A DNA stretch of 64,000 bases from Mesorhizobium sp. B2-3-4 (GCF_006442315.1 NZ_VFVY01000018.1:62001-126000), one strand, 5' to 3'; positions 8,647 through 17,491 are shown, counted from the stretch's first letter. Numbers and translations: made by a program. Notes: generated by a model from the letters alone, not told the origin.

Positions 8647-8755
8647 GCACAATCTCCCCATTGCCAGCCGCTGTCGGTTGCGGCTGGTTCCAAGACATCA
8701 ATCCGAGGCAATTCCGCGAAAGTCCCGGCCTTCGGGAATGCGAGACTACAAAGAG

Positions 8756-10261
8756 CTAGAGCGTTGCGCCGAGATGCCAGGGCACGAACTCGTTGTCACC
8801 GTAGCCAAAATCCTCGCTCTTGGTCTTGCGGCCCGAGGCCGTCTCGACGATCAGTTCGAAGATCTCGCGGCCCATGCCGGCAATGGTCTTTTCGCCGGAG
8901 GCGATGACGCCGCAATTGACGTCCATGTCCTCTTCCATCTGGTGATACATGGTCGAGTTGGTGGCGATCTTGATCGAGGGCGTCGGCCGGCAGCCGAAGC
9001 AGGAGCCGCGACCGGTGGTGAAGACGATGATGTTGGCGCCGCCCGCGACCTGGCCGGTGGCCGAGACCGGGTCGTAGCCGGGCGTGTCCATGAACACCAG
9101 TCCGTTGCCGGAGACCTTCTCGGCGTAGCCGAACACACCGTTCAGCGGCGTCTGGCCACCCTTGGCGACCGCGCCGAGCGACTTTTCCAGGATGGTGGTG
9201 AGGCCGCCCCGCTTGTTACCGGGCGACGGGTTGTTGTCGATCGAAGCGCCGTGCTTGGCGACATGGTCTTCCCACCATTTCACGTAGCCATCGAGCTTCT
9301 TGGCGATCTCGGGCGTCGCCGCGCGATAGGCGAGCAGATGCTCGGCACCGTAGATTTCCGTGGTTTCGGAGAGGATGCCGATGCCGCCGACGCCGGCCAG
9401 AATGTCGACGGCCGCGCCCAATGCGGGATTGGCCGTGATGCCCGACATGCCGTCGGAGCCGCCGCATTGCAGGCCGACGACGATCTCCGAGACCGGGATC
9501 GGCTCACGCTTCAACTGGCCGACCTCCTCGGCGATCTCGGCCAGCACGCCCATCGCCTTCTCGACCGATTTGCGCGATCCGCCGGCATCCTGGATGTTGA
9601 AGTGGCGCTTGCCGGCGGCGACGCCCTTTTGGCCGTAAAGCGTGAGCTGGTTGACCTCGCAGCCGAGCCCGACCATCAGCACGCCGCCGAAATTCGGGTG
9701 GCGGGCGTAGCCGGCCAAAGTGCGATGCAGCACCATCATGCCGTCGCCGGTGCCGCTCATGCCGCAGCCCTGGCCGTGAACGATGGGCACGAAGCCGTCA
9801 ATGCCGGGATATTTCGGCAGCAAGGTCCGGTTGGCGGTGTCGGCGATGGAATGGCAGACGGTGGCCGAGCAATTGACGCTGGCGACGATGCCGATGAAAT
9901 TGCGCGTGCCGGCGCGGCCGTCGGCGCGGCGATAGCCCATGAAGGTCCTGATACGGTCGGCTTCGGTCGCGTGCTCGGCCTCGCTCGGCGGCACCACTGG
10001 CAGGCGGCCCGCCTCGAAGACCAGATTGTGCGAATGGACATGCTCGCCCGGCGCGATGGCTTCAGTGGCGCGGCCGATCGCCTGGGCATATTTGACCACG
10101 GCTTCACCCGCGGCAATCGGCTTGATCGCCACCTTGTGGCCGGGCTCGATGACGGCGACGGCGAGCGCGCCACCCGGCAGGGCGGTGCCGATCTCGATGC
10201 GGCCATTGGCAACGGCGACATTGTCGGCGGGGGACAGAAGGATGGTGTTCGAGACGTTCAC
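8756..10261 (-). CDS. UxaA-family altronate/aldonate dehydratase
   Basis: The 501-residue protein has the full UxaA architecture: an N-terminal SAF domain (about 1-100, with GHKVAIKPIAAGEAVVKYAQAIG and GEHVHSHNL) followed by the catalytic D-galactarate/altronate dehydratase domain (FMGYRRADGRAGTRNFIGI, LQCGGSDGMSG, TTGRGSCFGCRPTPSIKIATN). Family members dehydrate altronate, galactarate or L-fuconate-like acids to 2-keto-3-deoxy acids. With the neighbouring aldose dehydrogenase and zinc dehydrogenase, the likely role is step two of an oxidative sugar pathway. No lactonase or aldolase gene is visible nearby. Family assignment is secure, substrate unknown. Confidence 0.88.
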   Translation of the reverse strand: MNVSNTILLSPADNVAVANGRIEIGTALPGGALAVAVIEPGHKVAIKPIAAGEAVVKYAQAIGRATEAIAPGEHVHSHNLVFEAGRLPVVPPSEAEHATEADRIRTFMGYRRADGRAGTRNFIGIVASVNCSATVCHSIADTANRTLLPKYPGIDGFVPIVHGQGCGMSGTGDGMMVLHRTLAGYARHPNFGGVLMVGLGCEVNQLTLYGQKGVAAGKRHFNIQDAGGSRKSVEKAMGVLAEIAEEVGQLKREPIPVSEIVVGLQCGGSDGMSGITANPALGAAVDILAGVGGIGILSETTEIYGAEHLLAYRAATPEIAKKLDGYVKWWEDHVAKHGASIDNNPSPGNKRGGLTTILEKSLGAVAKGGQTPLNGVFGYAEKVSGNGLVFMDTPGYDPVSATGQVAGGANIIVFTTGRGSCFGCRPTPSIKIATNSTMYHQMEEDMDVNCGVIASGEKTIAGMGREIFELIVETASGRKTKSEDFGYGDNEFVPWHLGATL

Positions 10262-10332
10262 GGGCGTTTCCTGGGTGATCCTGGGATGCGCGGATTGACA
10301 CGCGCCTGTTAAGAGTTAATGTCTTTTATCGT

Positions 10333-10363
10333 GAAAAAACAGTTTTGCGTCAATTGTTTTTTC
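10333..10363. promoter_or_regulatory. Operator-like inverted repeat between dehydratase and GntR genes
   Basis: GAAAAAACA (10333-10341) and TGTTTTTTC (10355-10363) form perfect 9-bp arms around 13 bases that contain TTTTGCGTCAA. The site shares AAAAAACAG-TT-GCGT-TGTTTT with 7388-7408 upstream of the CUT2 binding-protein gene. It lies about 72 bases upstream of the dehydratase start and about 145 bases upstream of the regulator start, as expected for a shared operator of the GntR/FCD protein. Confidence 0.6.
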
Positions 10364-10507
10364 GCTGCGGTTCCGCGTGGTAGGCGGTGGCGCGGCAAAC
10401 AATGGACCTGATCCCGGCGGAAGCGATTCCTGCTTTTCAGGGTCATGGGAACGTCATATTGCGCTTCAAGCCGGCCGCCGCAAGCGCCCGCATGAATGGG
10501 GCAGGGG

Positions 10508-11410
10508 ATGTCGAAGAGCAACAACGTCTACAAGGACGCCTATAACAGGTGCCTCAGGCTGCTCGACGAGACGCGCAGCCTGCCGTCGGAGCCGGAGCTG
10601 GGCGCCTTGCTCGGCGTCAGCCGCACGACCGTGCGCAGCATTCTGGCGCGCATGGAGGAGACCGGGCTGATCGCCTGGAACAAGCGCGCCAAGACGGTGC
10701 TGCGCGACCCGCGTCCCGATGATTTCTTCCCCGAGGAAGAGACCGACACGCTGGCCGAGATCATCGAGCGCTCGTTCATGCGCAGGCTGCTGGCCGGCGG
10801 CGCCGAGGCTGGCATGCAGATCAACGAGCTCGAACTGGCGCGCGAGATCGGCGTCGGCACCACCAGCGTGCGCGAGTTCCTGATCCGCTTCTCTCGCTTC
10901 GGGCTGATCGAAAAGCGCCGCAACAGCCACTGGGTGCTGAAAGGTTTTACGCGCGCCTTCGCGCTGGAACTGACAGAGATCCGCGAGATGTTCGAATTGC
11001 GCTCGGCCGCTGCCTTTACCGCGCTGCCGCAGGACAGCCCGGTCTGGGGCGATCTCGACCGCCTCGAGGAAGAGCATCGTTTCCTGCAGCGCGAGATCGC
11101 GACGCGCTTCAACGAGTTCTCGGAACTGGACGAGCGCTTCCACCGGCTCATCCATCGCGCCTCGCACAACCGCTTCATCGTCGATTTCTACGACGTCATC
11201 GCGATGATCTTCCACTACCACTATCAGTGGAACAAGGCGCAGGAGCGCGAGCGCAACGAAGTCGCGATCGGCGAGCACCTCGCCTATATCGAGGCACTCA
11301 AGTCGCGCGACCTCGGCAAGGTCGATGCCGCCTGCCGCAAGCATCTGAAATCGGCACGCCAGACATTGCTGACCTCGATCCCGGAAAGCCGGTCATCCCA
11401 AAAAAACTGA
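10508..11410 (+). CDS. GntR-family regulator, FCD (FadR) subfamily
   Basis: The product has about 300 residues. The N-terminal half holds a winged-helix region (LPSEPELGALLGVSRTTVRSIL). A second helix-turn-helix-like stretch (QINELELAREIGVGTTSVREFL) precedes an all-helical FCD domain with LTEIREMFELRSAAAF, ELDERFHRLIHRASHNRFI and the C-terminal metal/ligand histidines of the family. The start at 10508 is preceded by GGGGCAGGGG; an ATG at 10496 lies inside that purine tract. Divergent from the dehydratase gene, it is the probable regulator of the sugar-acid cluster. The doubled HTH-like segments are unusual. Confidence 0.85.
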   Translation: MSKSNNVYKDAYNRCLRLLDETRSLPSEPELGALLGVSRTTVRSILARMEETGLIAWNKRAKTVLRDPRPDDFFPEEETDTLAEIIERSFMRRLLAGGAEAGMQINELELAREIGVGTTSVREFLIRFSRFGLIEKRRNSHWVLKGFTRAFALELTEIREMFELRSAAAFTALPQDSPVWGDLDRLEEEHRFLQREIATRFNEFSELDERFHRLIHRASHNRFIVDFYDVIAMIFHYHYQWNKAQERERNEVAIGEHLAYIEALKSRDLGKVDAACRKHLKSARQTLLTSIPESRSSQKN

Positions 11411-11513
11411 CCCTGCCGTGTTGCCGCAGTGTCGATTTGGCGATTTTCGACCTGTCGCGGCCGTGGTAGGTATTGCCGTCGATTGTTTGAAATGGGTTGA
11501 ACGGGCAAATCGT

Positions 11514-11891
11514 TTGAACAAGAAGGGGAGACGCTGGAGCATGCCGGCCGCACTCGTCGCGGCCTGTCTGCTGTTGCTCCAGTCGACACTTGGCGCATTT
11601 GCCTTCGGCGCCGGCCCCGCGCAGCTCGATGCCTTCGGCAATGTCATCTGCACCCATGAAGGCGCCGTTCAGCTTCCCGGCGGCGACCAGCACCCATCCC
11701 ATTTGCCGGCCTGTTGCACACTGGGTTGCAGCATGTTTTCGCCGGCCTATGCGCCGCCGCCAGATGCCGGGCTTGCGCTTGCGTCCGTGTCGTTCGAGAG
11801 CGTCGCCTTCGTCTTCCCGGCGACCACGCATCTCGACTTCGCCCGCGAACGTTCTCCGTCGAACCCGCGAGCGCCGCCGCTGGTCGGTTGA
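11514..11891 (+). CDS. DUF2946-like exported cysteine protein (copper locus)
   Basis: Starting at TTG 11514 gives a 125-residue protein with a basic start and a hydrophobic stretch PAALVAACLLLLQSTLGAFAFG, a likely signal peptide or anchor. Starting at ATG 11541 would remove the basic residues. The region HPSHLPACCTLGCSMF resembles the His/Cys signature of DUF2946 proteins that accompany copper genes. It is the first gene of a plus-strand group with a PCu(A)C chaperone, a YcnI-like gene and CopC-CopD. A periplasmic copper-binding role is inferred. The start codon is uncertain. Confidence 0.6.
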   Translation: MNKKGRRWSMPAALVAACLLLLQSTLGAFAFGAGPAQLDAFGNVICTHEGAVQLPGGDQHPSHLPACCTLGCSMFSPAYAPPPDAGLALASVSFESVAFVFPATTHLDFARERSPSNPRAPPLVG

Positions 11892-11988
11892 CTTTGCTTG
11901 CTTGCGGAACCTTTCGCGAGCCTACTCATCCAAGATCAAAAACCATTCGCGACCGGCGACGGCGCGATTATCACGTCATGGAGCAACC

Positions 11989-12531
11989 ATGTCCCATTCT
12001 TTCCCCATAGCGGCGGGCATAGTGTCCGGCCGCACCCTGTCTCCTGCCCGGGCGCGTCTCGGCACCATCATGCTGGCCTTCGTCCTGGTGCTGGTCGGCG
12101 CCCAAACCGTCCTGGCGCATGAATTCAAGGTCGGCGATCTCGAAATCGAGCACCCCTGGTCACGCGCCACGCCGGCCGGCGCCAAGGTGGCTGGCGGCTA
12201 TTTCACCATCCTCAACAAGGGCAGCGCTCCCGACCGGCTGCTGTCGATTTCCTCCGACGTCTCCGAAAAGGCCGAGCTGCATGAAATGGGCGTCAAGGAC
12301 GGCGTCATGACCATGCGGCCGGTCTCCGGCGGCCTGGAAGTTCCGGCGGGCGGCAAGGTGGCGCTGGCGCCCGGCGGCTATCATTTGATGTTCATCGGCC
12401 TGAAGCGGCAGCCCAAGCAGGGCGAAAAATTCGCCGCCACGCTGACCTTCGAGAAGGCCGGCGCGGTCAGCGTCGAGTTCGCCGTCGAGGGCATGGGCGA
12501 AATGGGCGGCATGGACGATCACGCCAACTGA
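11989..12531 (+). CDS. PCu(A)C-type periplasmic copper chaperone
   Basis: The 180-residue protein has a signal peptide (hydrophobic region around residues 25-42, ending near TVLA) and a PCu(A)C domain. The copper ligands fit H-x-M ... H-x-M: HEMGVKDGVM and later GGYHLMFIGLK. This family delivers Cu(I) to the CuA site of cytochrome oxidase or handles periplasmic copper. A GGAG ribosome site sits five bases before the ATG. The C-terminal GMGEMGGMDDH is Met/His-rich, as in copper proteins. It lies between the DUF2946-like and YcnI-like genes. Confidence 0.87.
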   Translation: MSHSFPIAAGIVSGRTLSPARARLGTIMLAFVLVLVGAQTVLAHEFKVGDLEIEHPWSRATPAGAKVAGGYFTILNKGSAPDRLLSISSDVSEKAELHEMGVKDGVMTMRPVSGGLEVPAGGKVALAPGGYHLMFIGLKRQPKQGEKFAATLTFEKAGAVSVEFAVEGMGEMGGMDDHAN

Positions 12532-12572
12532 TCGCGCCGATCCAACAATTCTTGAAATCAGAGGGACCATTC

Positions 12573-13090
12573 ATGAACAAGTATCTCTTGGCGGCCGGCG
12601 CGCTTCTTGTGCTGGGGACAAATACCGCTTTCGCGCACATCACGCTCGAAACCCAGGAAGCGGCGGTTGGCTCGACCTACAAGGCAGTGCTGCGCGTGCC
12701 GCACGGTTGCGACGGCAAGGCGACGACCGCCGTGCGCGTGCAGATCCCGGAAGGGGTGATCGCGGTTAAGCCGATGCCCAAGCCCGGCTGGACGCTGCAG
12801 ACCAAGAAGGGCAAGTACGAGAAATCGTACCAGCTCTACGGCCAGGCGGTTGCCGACGGGTCAAGGAAGTCGACTGGAGCGGCGGCAATCTGCCGGACGA
12901 ATTCTACGACGAGTTCGTCTTCCGGGCGACACTGACGGCGGACCTGCCTGTCGACCAGAAACTCTACTTCCCGGTGGTGCAGGAATGTGACGGCGCCACC
13001 GAACGCTGGATCGAGATTCCGGCGGCCGGACAGGATGAGGACGCGCTGGAGACCCCGGCGCCCGGCATCAAGCTCACGCCGAAGAAATGA
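12573..13090 (+). pseudogene. YcnI/DUF1775-like copper-associated protein, frameshifted
   Basis: The reading frame starts MNKYLLAAGALLVLG with a signal peptide and continues with AHITLETQEAAVGSTYKAVLRVPHGCDG, the YcnI (DUF1775) signature beginning with the metal-ligand His. After YGQAVADG the frame fails: the remaining family sequence (VKEVDWSGGNLPDEFYDEFVFRA through IKLTPKK) continues in another frame up to TGA 13088-13090. One base is missing in or near the G run at 12858-12860; with it restored the gene would encode about 172 residues. This is either a real inactivating mutation or an assembly/sequencing error. Restored, its stop would overlap the next gene. Confidence 0.85.
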
Positions 13091-14781
13091 TCTTTCGGCG
13101 GCGTGCCCTGTCCGCAAGGTGCGCCGCCAATTTCCATGGCGACGGCATGAACGCGACATTTCCACCCCGAGGGACGGGAACCACCGGCAAACGCCTCGCC
13201 TGGCTCGGCGGGCTTTTCGCGATGATCGTGGCGACCATCGTCATGGCCTCGACAAGCCAGGCCCTTGCCCATGCGGCGCTGATCAAGACCGACCCGGCCG
13301 ACGGCGCCGTGCTGGCGCAGGCGCCGGCACAGTTCTCGCTGACCTTCAGCGAGCCTGTCTCGCCCTTGGTGCTGACGCTGGTGAAGCCCGACGGCACGCC
13401 GGTCGCGCTGACATCCTTCCGGCTCACCGACCAGACGCTGGAAATCGACAATCCACAGGCACTCAAATCGGGCACGCATGTCCTGAGCTGGCGCGTCATC
13501 TCCGCCGACGGCCATCCGGTTGGCGGTTCGCTCTTGTTTTCCATCGGGGCGCCAAGCGAGCCGCCGGCCGTGTCCGAAGCGGTCGACTGGCCGCTGCGGT
13601 CGGCGATCTGGATCGGCAAGGTTTTTCTCTACGCCGGTCTTTTCCTCGGTGTCGGCGGCGCCTTCGCCATTGCCTGGCTGGCCGGAGATGGCCGCGCCGG
13701 TCAGCGCTTTGTTGCCGGGGCGATCCTGGGCGGACTGCTGGCGGCGCCGCTGTCGCTGGGTTTCCAGGGGCTGGACGCGCTTGGCGCACCGCTGTCTCAT
13801 TTGGCGCAGGCGGTGGTCTGGCGAACCGCGCTCGGCACAAGTTTCGGCTGGACGGTGCTGGTCACCCTCATCGCTCTGGGGCTTGGCCTGATGTCGCTGG
13901 CCGGGCCGCGCGCCGCCGCCAGGCCACTTGCCCTTGCCGGGCTGGCCGGCGTGGGCGCGGCACTTGCCGCGAGCGGCCATGCCAGTGCCGCCGAGCCGCA
14001 ATGGCTGACGCGGCCGCTGGTCTTCGTGCACGGCACCGGCATCGCCTTCTGGACCGGCGCGCTGGTGCCGCTCGGCCTCGCGCTGAAACGTCGAACGGTC
14101 GGCGCGGTCGAATTCCTGCGCCGCTTCTCGTGGGCGATCCTGCCCGTGGTCGCCCTGCTTGCCGCGGCGGGCATCGTGCTGGCCGTGATCCAGGTGCAGA
14201 CCCCCTCGGCGCTGCTTGGCACCGCCTATGGCCGGCTGCTGCTGCTGAAACTGGTGCTGCTGGTCTTTCTGTTCACGCTGGCCGCCGTCAATCGCTGGAA
14301 GCTCACCGCTTCGGCCGAGGCGGGCGCGACCGAGGTGCAGCGCAGGCTCACGCGCTCGGTCGGCGTCGAAGTGCTGATCGTGCTGGCGATCTTCGGGATC
14401 GCCGCGGGCTGGCGGTTCACGCCGCCGCCAAGGGCGCTGGCGATCGCGGCGGCGCAGCCTGCCTCGGTCCACATCCACGCGCTGCAGGCGATGGCCGATC
14501 TCAGCATCACGCCAGGCCATGCGGGGCCTGTCACGGCCTCGATGATCATCATGACCGGCGATTTCGGCCCGCTCGACGCCAAGGAAGTGACGCTGGTGCT
14601 GTCGAAGCCCGATTCCGGCATCGAGCCGATGAAGCGCGCTGCGACCAAACCCGGCGACGGCAGCTGGCGCGTCGACAATCTCGTCATTCCGATACCCGGT
14701 CGCTGGACGGTGCGCATCGAGATACTGGTATCGGACTTCGAGATCGTGAAGATCGAGGCGCCGATCGACATCAGGCCGTAA
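13087..14781 (+). CDS. CopC-CopD fusion copper resistance protein (YcnJ-like)
   Basis: The 564-residue protein joins a periplasmic CopC domain (about residues 60-155; HAALIKTDPADGAVLAQAP, FSEPVSP, SADGHPVGGSLLFSI with the conserved His ligands) to a multi-pass CopD membrane domain (about 170-470; IGKVFLYAGLFLGVGGAF, FVHGTGIAFWTGALVPL, RLLLLKLVLLVFLF). A C-terminal periplasmic domain of about 100 residues follows. The fusion probably binds copper outside and moves it across the membrane. The ATG at 13087 overlaps the stop of the YcnI-like gene (ATGA); an alternative ATG at 13147 is closer to the signal peptide. Confidence 0.87.
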   Translation: MIFRRRALSARCAANFHGDGMNATFPPRGTGTTGKRLAWLGGLFAMIVATIVMASTSQALAHAALIKTDPADGAVLAQAPAQFSLTFSEPVSPLVLTLVKPDGTPVALTSFRLTDQTLEIDNPQALKSGTHVLSWRVISADGHPVGGSLLFSIGAPSEPPAVSEAVDWPLRSAIWIGKVFLYAGLFLGVGGAFAIAWLAGDGRAGQRFVAGAILGGLLAAPLSLGFQGLDALGAPLSHLAQAVVWRTALGTSFGWTVLVTLIALGLGLMSLAGPRAAARPLALAGLAGVGAALAASGHASAAEPQWLTRPLVFVHGTGIAFWTGALVPLGLALKRRTVGAVEFLRRFSWAILPVVALLAAAGIVLAVIQVQTPSALLGTAYGRLLLLKLVLLVFLFTLAAVNRWKLTASAEAGATEVQRRLTRSVGVEVLIVLAIFGIAAGWRFTPPPRALAIAAAQPASVHIHALQAMADLSITPGHAGPVTASMIIMTGDFGPLDAKEVTLVLSKPDSGIEPMKRAATKPGDGSWRVDNLVIPIPGRWTVRIEILVSDFEIVKIEAPIDIRP

Positions 14782-14898
14782 TGGTCCCGGCAACACAATT
14801 GGGCGAGGCGGTTGACGCGAGACTGAAGGCCCGTCAAACATCCGGGCAACGATGAGTGCGAGCTCGAAAACACCAGATCCGAAAGCAGGGAAGAAACG

Positions 14899-16326
14899 AT
14901 GGAAAAAGCCGAAATCGGCCTGATCGGCCTTGGCACGATGGGTTCCAACCTGGCGCTGAACATCGCCGAGCATGGGCATCGCATCGCCGTCTTCAACCGC
15001 ACAAGGGCGCGCACCGACGCCTTTCTGGAAAGCGCGGGCGCGCTGAGGGATATGGTTGTTCCTTGCTACAGCCTGGAGGAACTCGCCGCCGCGATCCGCC
15101 CGCCGCGCCCGATCATCATCATGGTACTGGCCGGCAAGCCGGTCGACGAGCAGATCGAAGCGCTGCGCGGCGTGCTGTCGGGCAACGACATCGTCATCGA
15201 TGCCGGTAATGCCAATTTCCGCGACACGATGCGGCGCTTCTCCGAACTGTCCGGCTCGGGCCTCACTTTCATCGGCATGGGCGTGTCCGGCGGCGAAGAA
15301 GGCGCGCGCCATGGTCCGTCGATCATGGTCGGCGGCACGGAGGAGTCCTGGAAGCGCGTCGAGAAGGTGCTGACCGCCATCTCGGCAAAATTCAAGGACG
15401 AGCCCTGTGCCGCCTGGCTGGGCACCGATGGCGCCGGTCATTTCGTCAAGACCATCCATAACGGCATCGAATATGCCGACATGCAGATGATCGCCGAGAT
15501 TTACGGCATTTTGCGTGACGGACTGGGCATGGGGCCGAAGGACATCGGGACGGTGTTTGAAAACTGGAACAAGGGCCGGCTCAACTCCTACCTGATCGAG
15601 ATCACCGCCAAGGTGCTGGCCGCCGACGATCCCAAGACCGGCAAGCCGGTGGTCGATATCATCCTCGACCGCGCCGGCCAGAAGGGCACCGGCAAATGGT
15701 CCGTCATCGAGGCGCAGCAGCTCGGCATTCCGGCGACCGCAATCGAAGCCGCGGTGGCGGCGCGCGTGCTCTCATCGATCAAGGATGAGCGGCAGGCGGC
15801 GGAAAAGGCCTATGGCAATAGCGGCGTGACGAAGATTTCCGGTGACAGGGACGCGCTGTTGCATGATCTCGAACTGGCGCTGTTCGCCGGGAAGATTGCT
15901 GCTTACGCGCAGGGCTTTGCCGTGATGGCCGGTGCCTCGAAGGAATTCAACTGGAACCTGCCGATGCCGACCATCGCCAAAATCTGGCGCGCCGGCTGCA
16001 TCATCCGCTCGCAAATGCTCGACACGATGGCGGAAGCCTTCAGCAGCGGCGGCGCCTCGACCAATCTTCTGATGGCCCCGGCTTTCATAAGCCTGATGCA
16101 GGAGGCGCACCCATCGCTGCGGCGCATCGTGGCGAGGGCTTCCGAAGCCGGTGCCCCGGTGCCGGCGCTATCTTCGGCGCTTGCCTATTTCGACAGCTAC
16201 CGCCAAGGGCGCGGCACTTCGAACCTGATCCAGGCGCAACGCGATTTCTTCGGCGCTCATGGTTTCGAGCGCATCGGCGAGCAGGGCGCTTTCCACGGGC
16301 CCTGGGGCAGCGGCGCGGCTGGCTAG
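14899..16326 (+). CDS. gnd: 6-phosphogluconate dehydrogenase, decarboxylating
   Basis: The 475-residue enzyme of the oxidative pentose phosphate pathway converts 6-phosphogluconate to ribulose 5-phosphate, reducing NADP. It shows the N-terminal Rossmann motif GLGTMGSNLALNIAEHGH, the active-site segment GAGHFVKTIHNGIEYADMQ, QKGTGKWSVIEA and the C-terminal SALAYFDSYR / QAQRDFFGAHGFER. Length fits the long homodimeric form. A GGGAAGAAACG ribosome site precedes the ATG. Its TAG overlaps the TAG of the convergent lacI-type gene within one CTAG. Confidence 0.96.
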   Translation: MEKAEIGLIGLGTMGSNLALNIAEHGHRIAVFNRTRARTDAFLESAGALRDMVVPCYSLEELAAAIRPPRPIIIMVLAGKPVDEQIEALRGVLSGNDIVIDAGNANFRDTMRRFSELSGSGLTFIGMGVSGGEEGARHGPSIMVGGTEESWKRVEKVLTAISAKFKDEPCAAWLGTDGAGHFVKTIHNGIEYADMQMIAEIYGILRDGLGMGPKDIGTVFENWNKGRLNSYLIEITAKVLAADDPKTGKPVVDIILDRAGQKGTGKWSVIEAQQLGIPATAIEAAVAARVLSSIKDERQAAEKAYGNSGVTKISGDRDALLHDLELALFAGKIAAYAQGFAVMAGASKEFNWNLPMPTIAKIWRAGCIIRSQMLDTMAEAFSSGGASTNLLMAPAFISLMQEAHPSLRRIVARASEAGAPVPALSSALAYFDSYRQGRGTSNLIQAQRDFFGAHGFERIGEQGAFHGPWGSGAAG

Positions 16327-17375
16327 CCGCCCGAACGTGGGTAGGCCAGGACCTGGCCAGGCTTGCTGAGCGATTGCAGCGAGCCGGGTGCCTCGCCGCC
16401 GATCCAGCCCAGCACCGCGCGCGCGAGCTCCGAGCCCGCCAGCCGGAAATTCTCGTTGACGATGAGCAGTTCCGGCCGGAACAGATGCAAGAGGTCGGAC
16501 GATTGTTTTGAGACGATATCGACGTCGCGGCCAAGCTTGAGGCCGGCGTCCTCGATGCCGGCGACGAGCGCCAGCGTCGCTGCGGCGGCACTGCTGACGA
16601 AGCCGTCCGGCCGATCCTTGCGGCGCATCAGCTGCGCGGTCCGCATCCTGATCTGGTCGATCGACTGATCGATCGAGACGGTGTTGAACGGTACCTCGCT
16701 GGCGCCGACATCAGCCAGCGCGTCGACAAAACCGTTCACCGTGTGGCTATGATAGGTGAGGCCGACGGGCGGGGTCAGAAGGGCAAGGCGGCCCCGGCCC
16801 CTGCCGGCGAGGCAACGCACGGCTTCGTCCGCGAAGGCGTAGTTGTCGAAATCATGATAGGGGTGCACCAGCCCCATATCGGTGCGGCCATGCGTGGCGA
16901 ACGGTATGCCGCGCTCCAGCATGTAGCGGGCGCGCGGGTCGTTCGGCTGCGTGCGCGAGATGATGACGCCGTCGGCGGAACCGGTCTCGACGAGGTAGCG
17001 AACCGGATCCAGCGGATCCTGCGAACGCGAGTAGGGCGTTACGATCAGGTGATACGGCGTGTCGGCAATGACTTCGGTGACGCCATAGATGATGTCGGAG
17101 ACGAAGCTCATGATCTCCTGCTCGGTGTTGAGCACGAGGCTGATGACATTGGTCTTGCCGGTCCTCAGACGCACGCCGGCGCGGTTGGGCCGGTAGCCGA
17201 TCTGCTTGGCGACGAGCTGGACGCGGCGCCTGGTCTCGGCGCCGATCTCCGGCGCGTCCTTCAGCGCGCGCGACACCGTAGTGACGCCGAGCCCGGTCAT
17301 GAAGGCAAGCGTCTTCAGCGTCGGCCGCTCCAGCGCCGACGCGTCCTCGTTCTTTTCCGTACGCTGTCTGTCCAT
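16323..17375 (-). CDS. LacI-family transcriptional regulator of the CUT1 sugar operon
   Basis: The 350-residue protein has a LacI helix-turn-helix (LKTLAFMTGLGVTTVSRALKDAPEIGAETRRRV) and hinge (GYRPNRAGVRLRTGKTNVI), followed by a periplasmic-binding-like effector domain (SFVSDIIYGVTEVI, GVIISRTQPNDPRARYMLERGIPFATHGR, DNYAFADEAVRCLAGRGRGRLALL). It is divergent from the CUT1 binding-protein gene, and two copies of one LacI-type operator flank the gap, so it very likely represses that operon and itself. The inducer is unknown. Confidence 0.9.
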   Translation of the reverse strand: MDRQRTEKNEDASALERPTLKTLAFMTGLGVTTVSRALKDAPEIGAETRRRVQLVAKQIGYRPNRAGVRLRTGKTNVISLVLNTEQEIMSFVSDIIYGVTEVIADTPYHLIVTPYSRSQDPLDPVRYLVETGSADGVIISRTQPNDPRARYMLERGIPFATHGRTDMGLVHPYHDFDNYAFADEAVRCLAGRGRGRLALLTPPVGLTYHSHTVNGFVDALADVGASEVPFNTVSIDQSIDQIRMRTAQLMRRKDRPDGFVSSAAAATLALVAGIEDAGLKLGRDVDIVSKQSSDLLHLFRPELLIVNENFRLAGSELARAVLGWIGGEAPGSLQSLSKPGQVLAYPRSGG

Positions 17376-17474
17376 TCGTCCCGCCCGTCAGGCGCATAGC
17401 AGTCACAGGCCGGGTCGGCAATCGCGGCGATCCGCAACAAGGCGTGATTTCAAGCCCGGCATGGTTCCAATATA

Positions 17475-17491
17475 CTGAAACGTTACAGATT
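17475..17491. promoter_or_regulatory. LacI-type operator, copy A (near lacI gene)
   Basis: CTGAAACGTTACAG at 17475-17488, a near-palindrome with the central CG of LacI-family operators (AACGTT). Including the next three bases it is the exact reverse complement of copy B at 17715-17731. It lies 100 bases upstream of the regulator gene start and probably serves autoregulation and looping. Confidence 0.8.

Noticed and set aside
12858..12860. Programmed ribosomal frameshifting in the YcnI-like gene
   Set aside because: No slippery heptamer or downstream stimulatory structure of the usual kind; a mutation or sequencing error is simpler.
12964..15459. 831-codon open frame on the minus strand across copCD and gnd
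   Set aside because: It is antisense to two well-recognised genes, has Arg/Gln/His-rich low-complexity composition typical of GC-rich shadow frames, and no domain.
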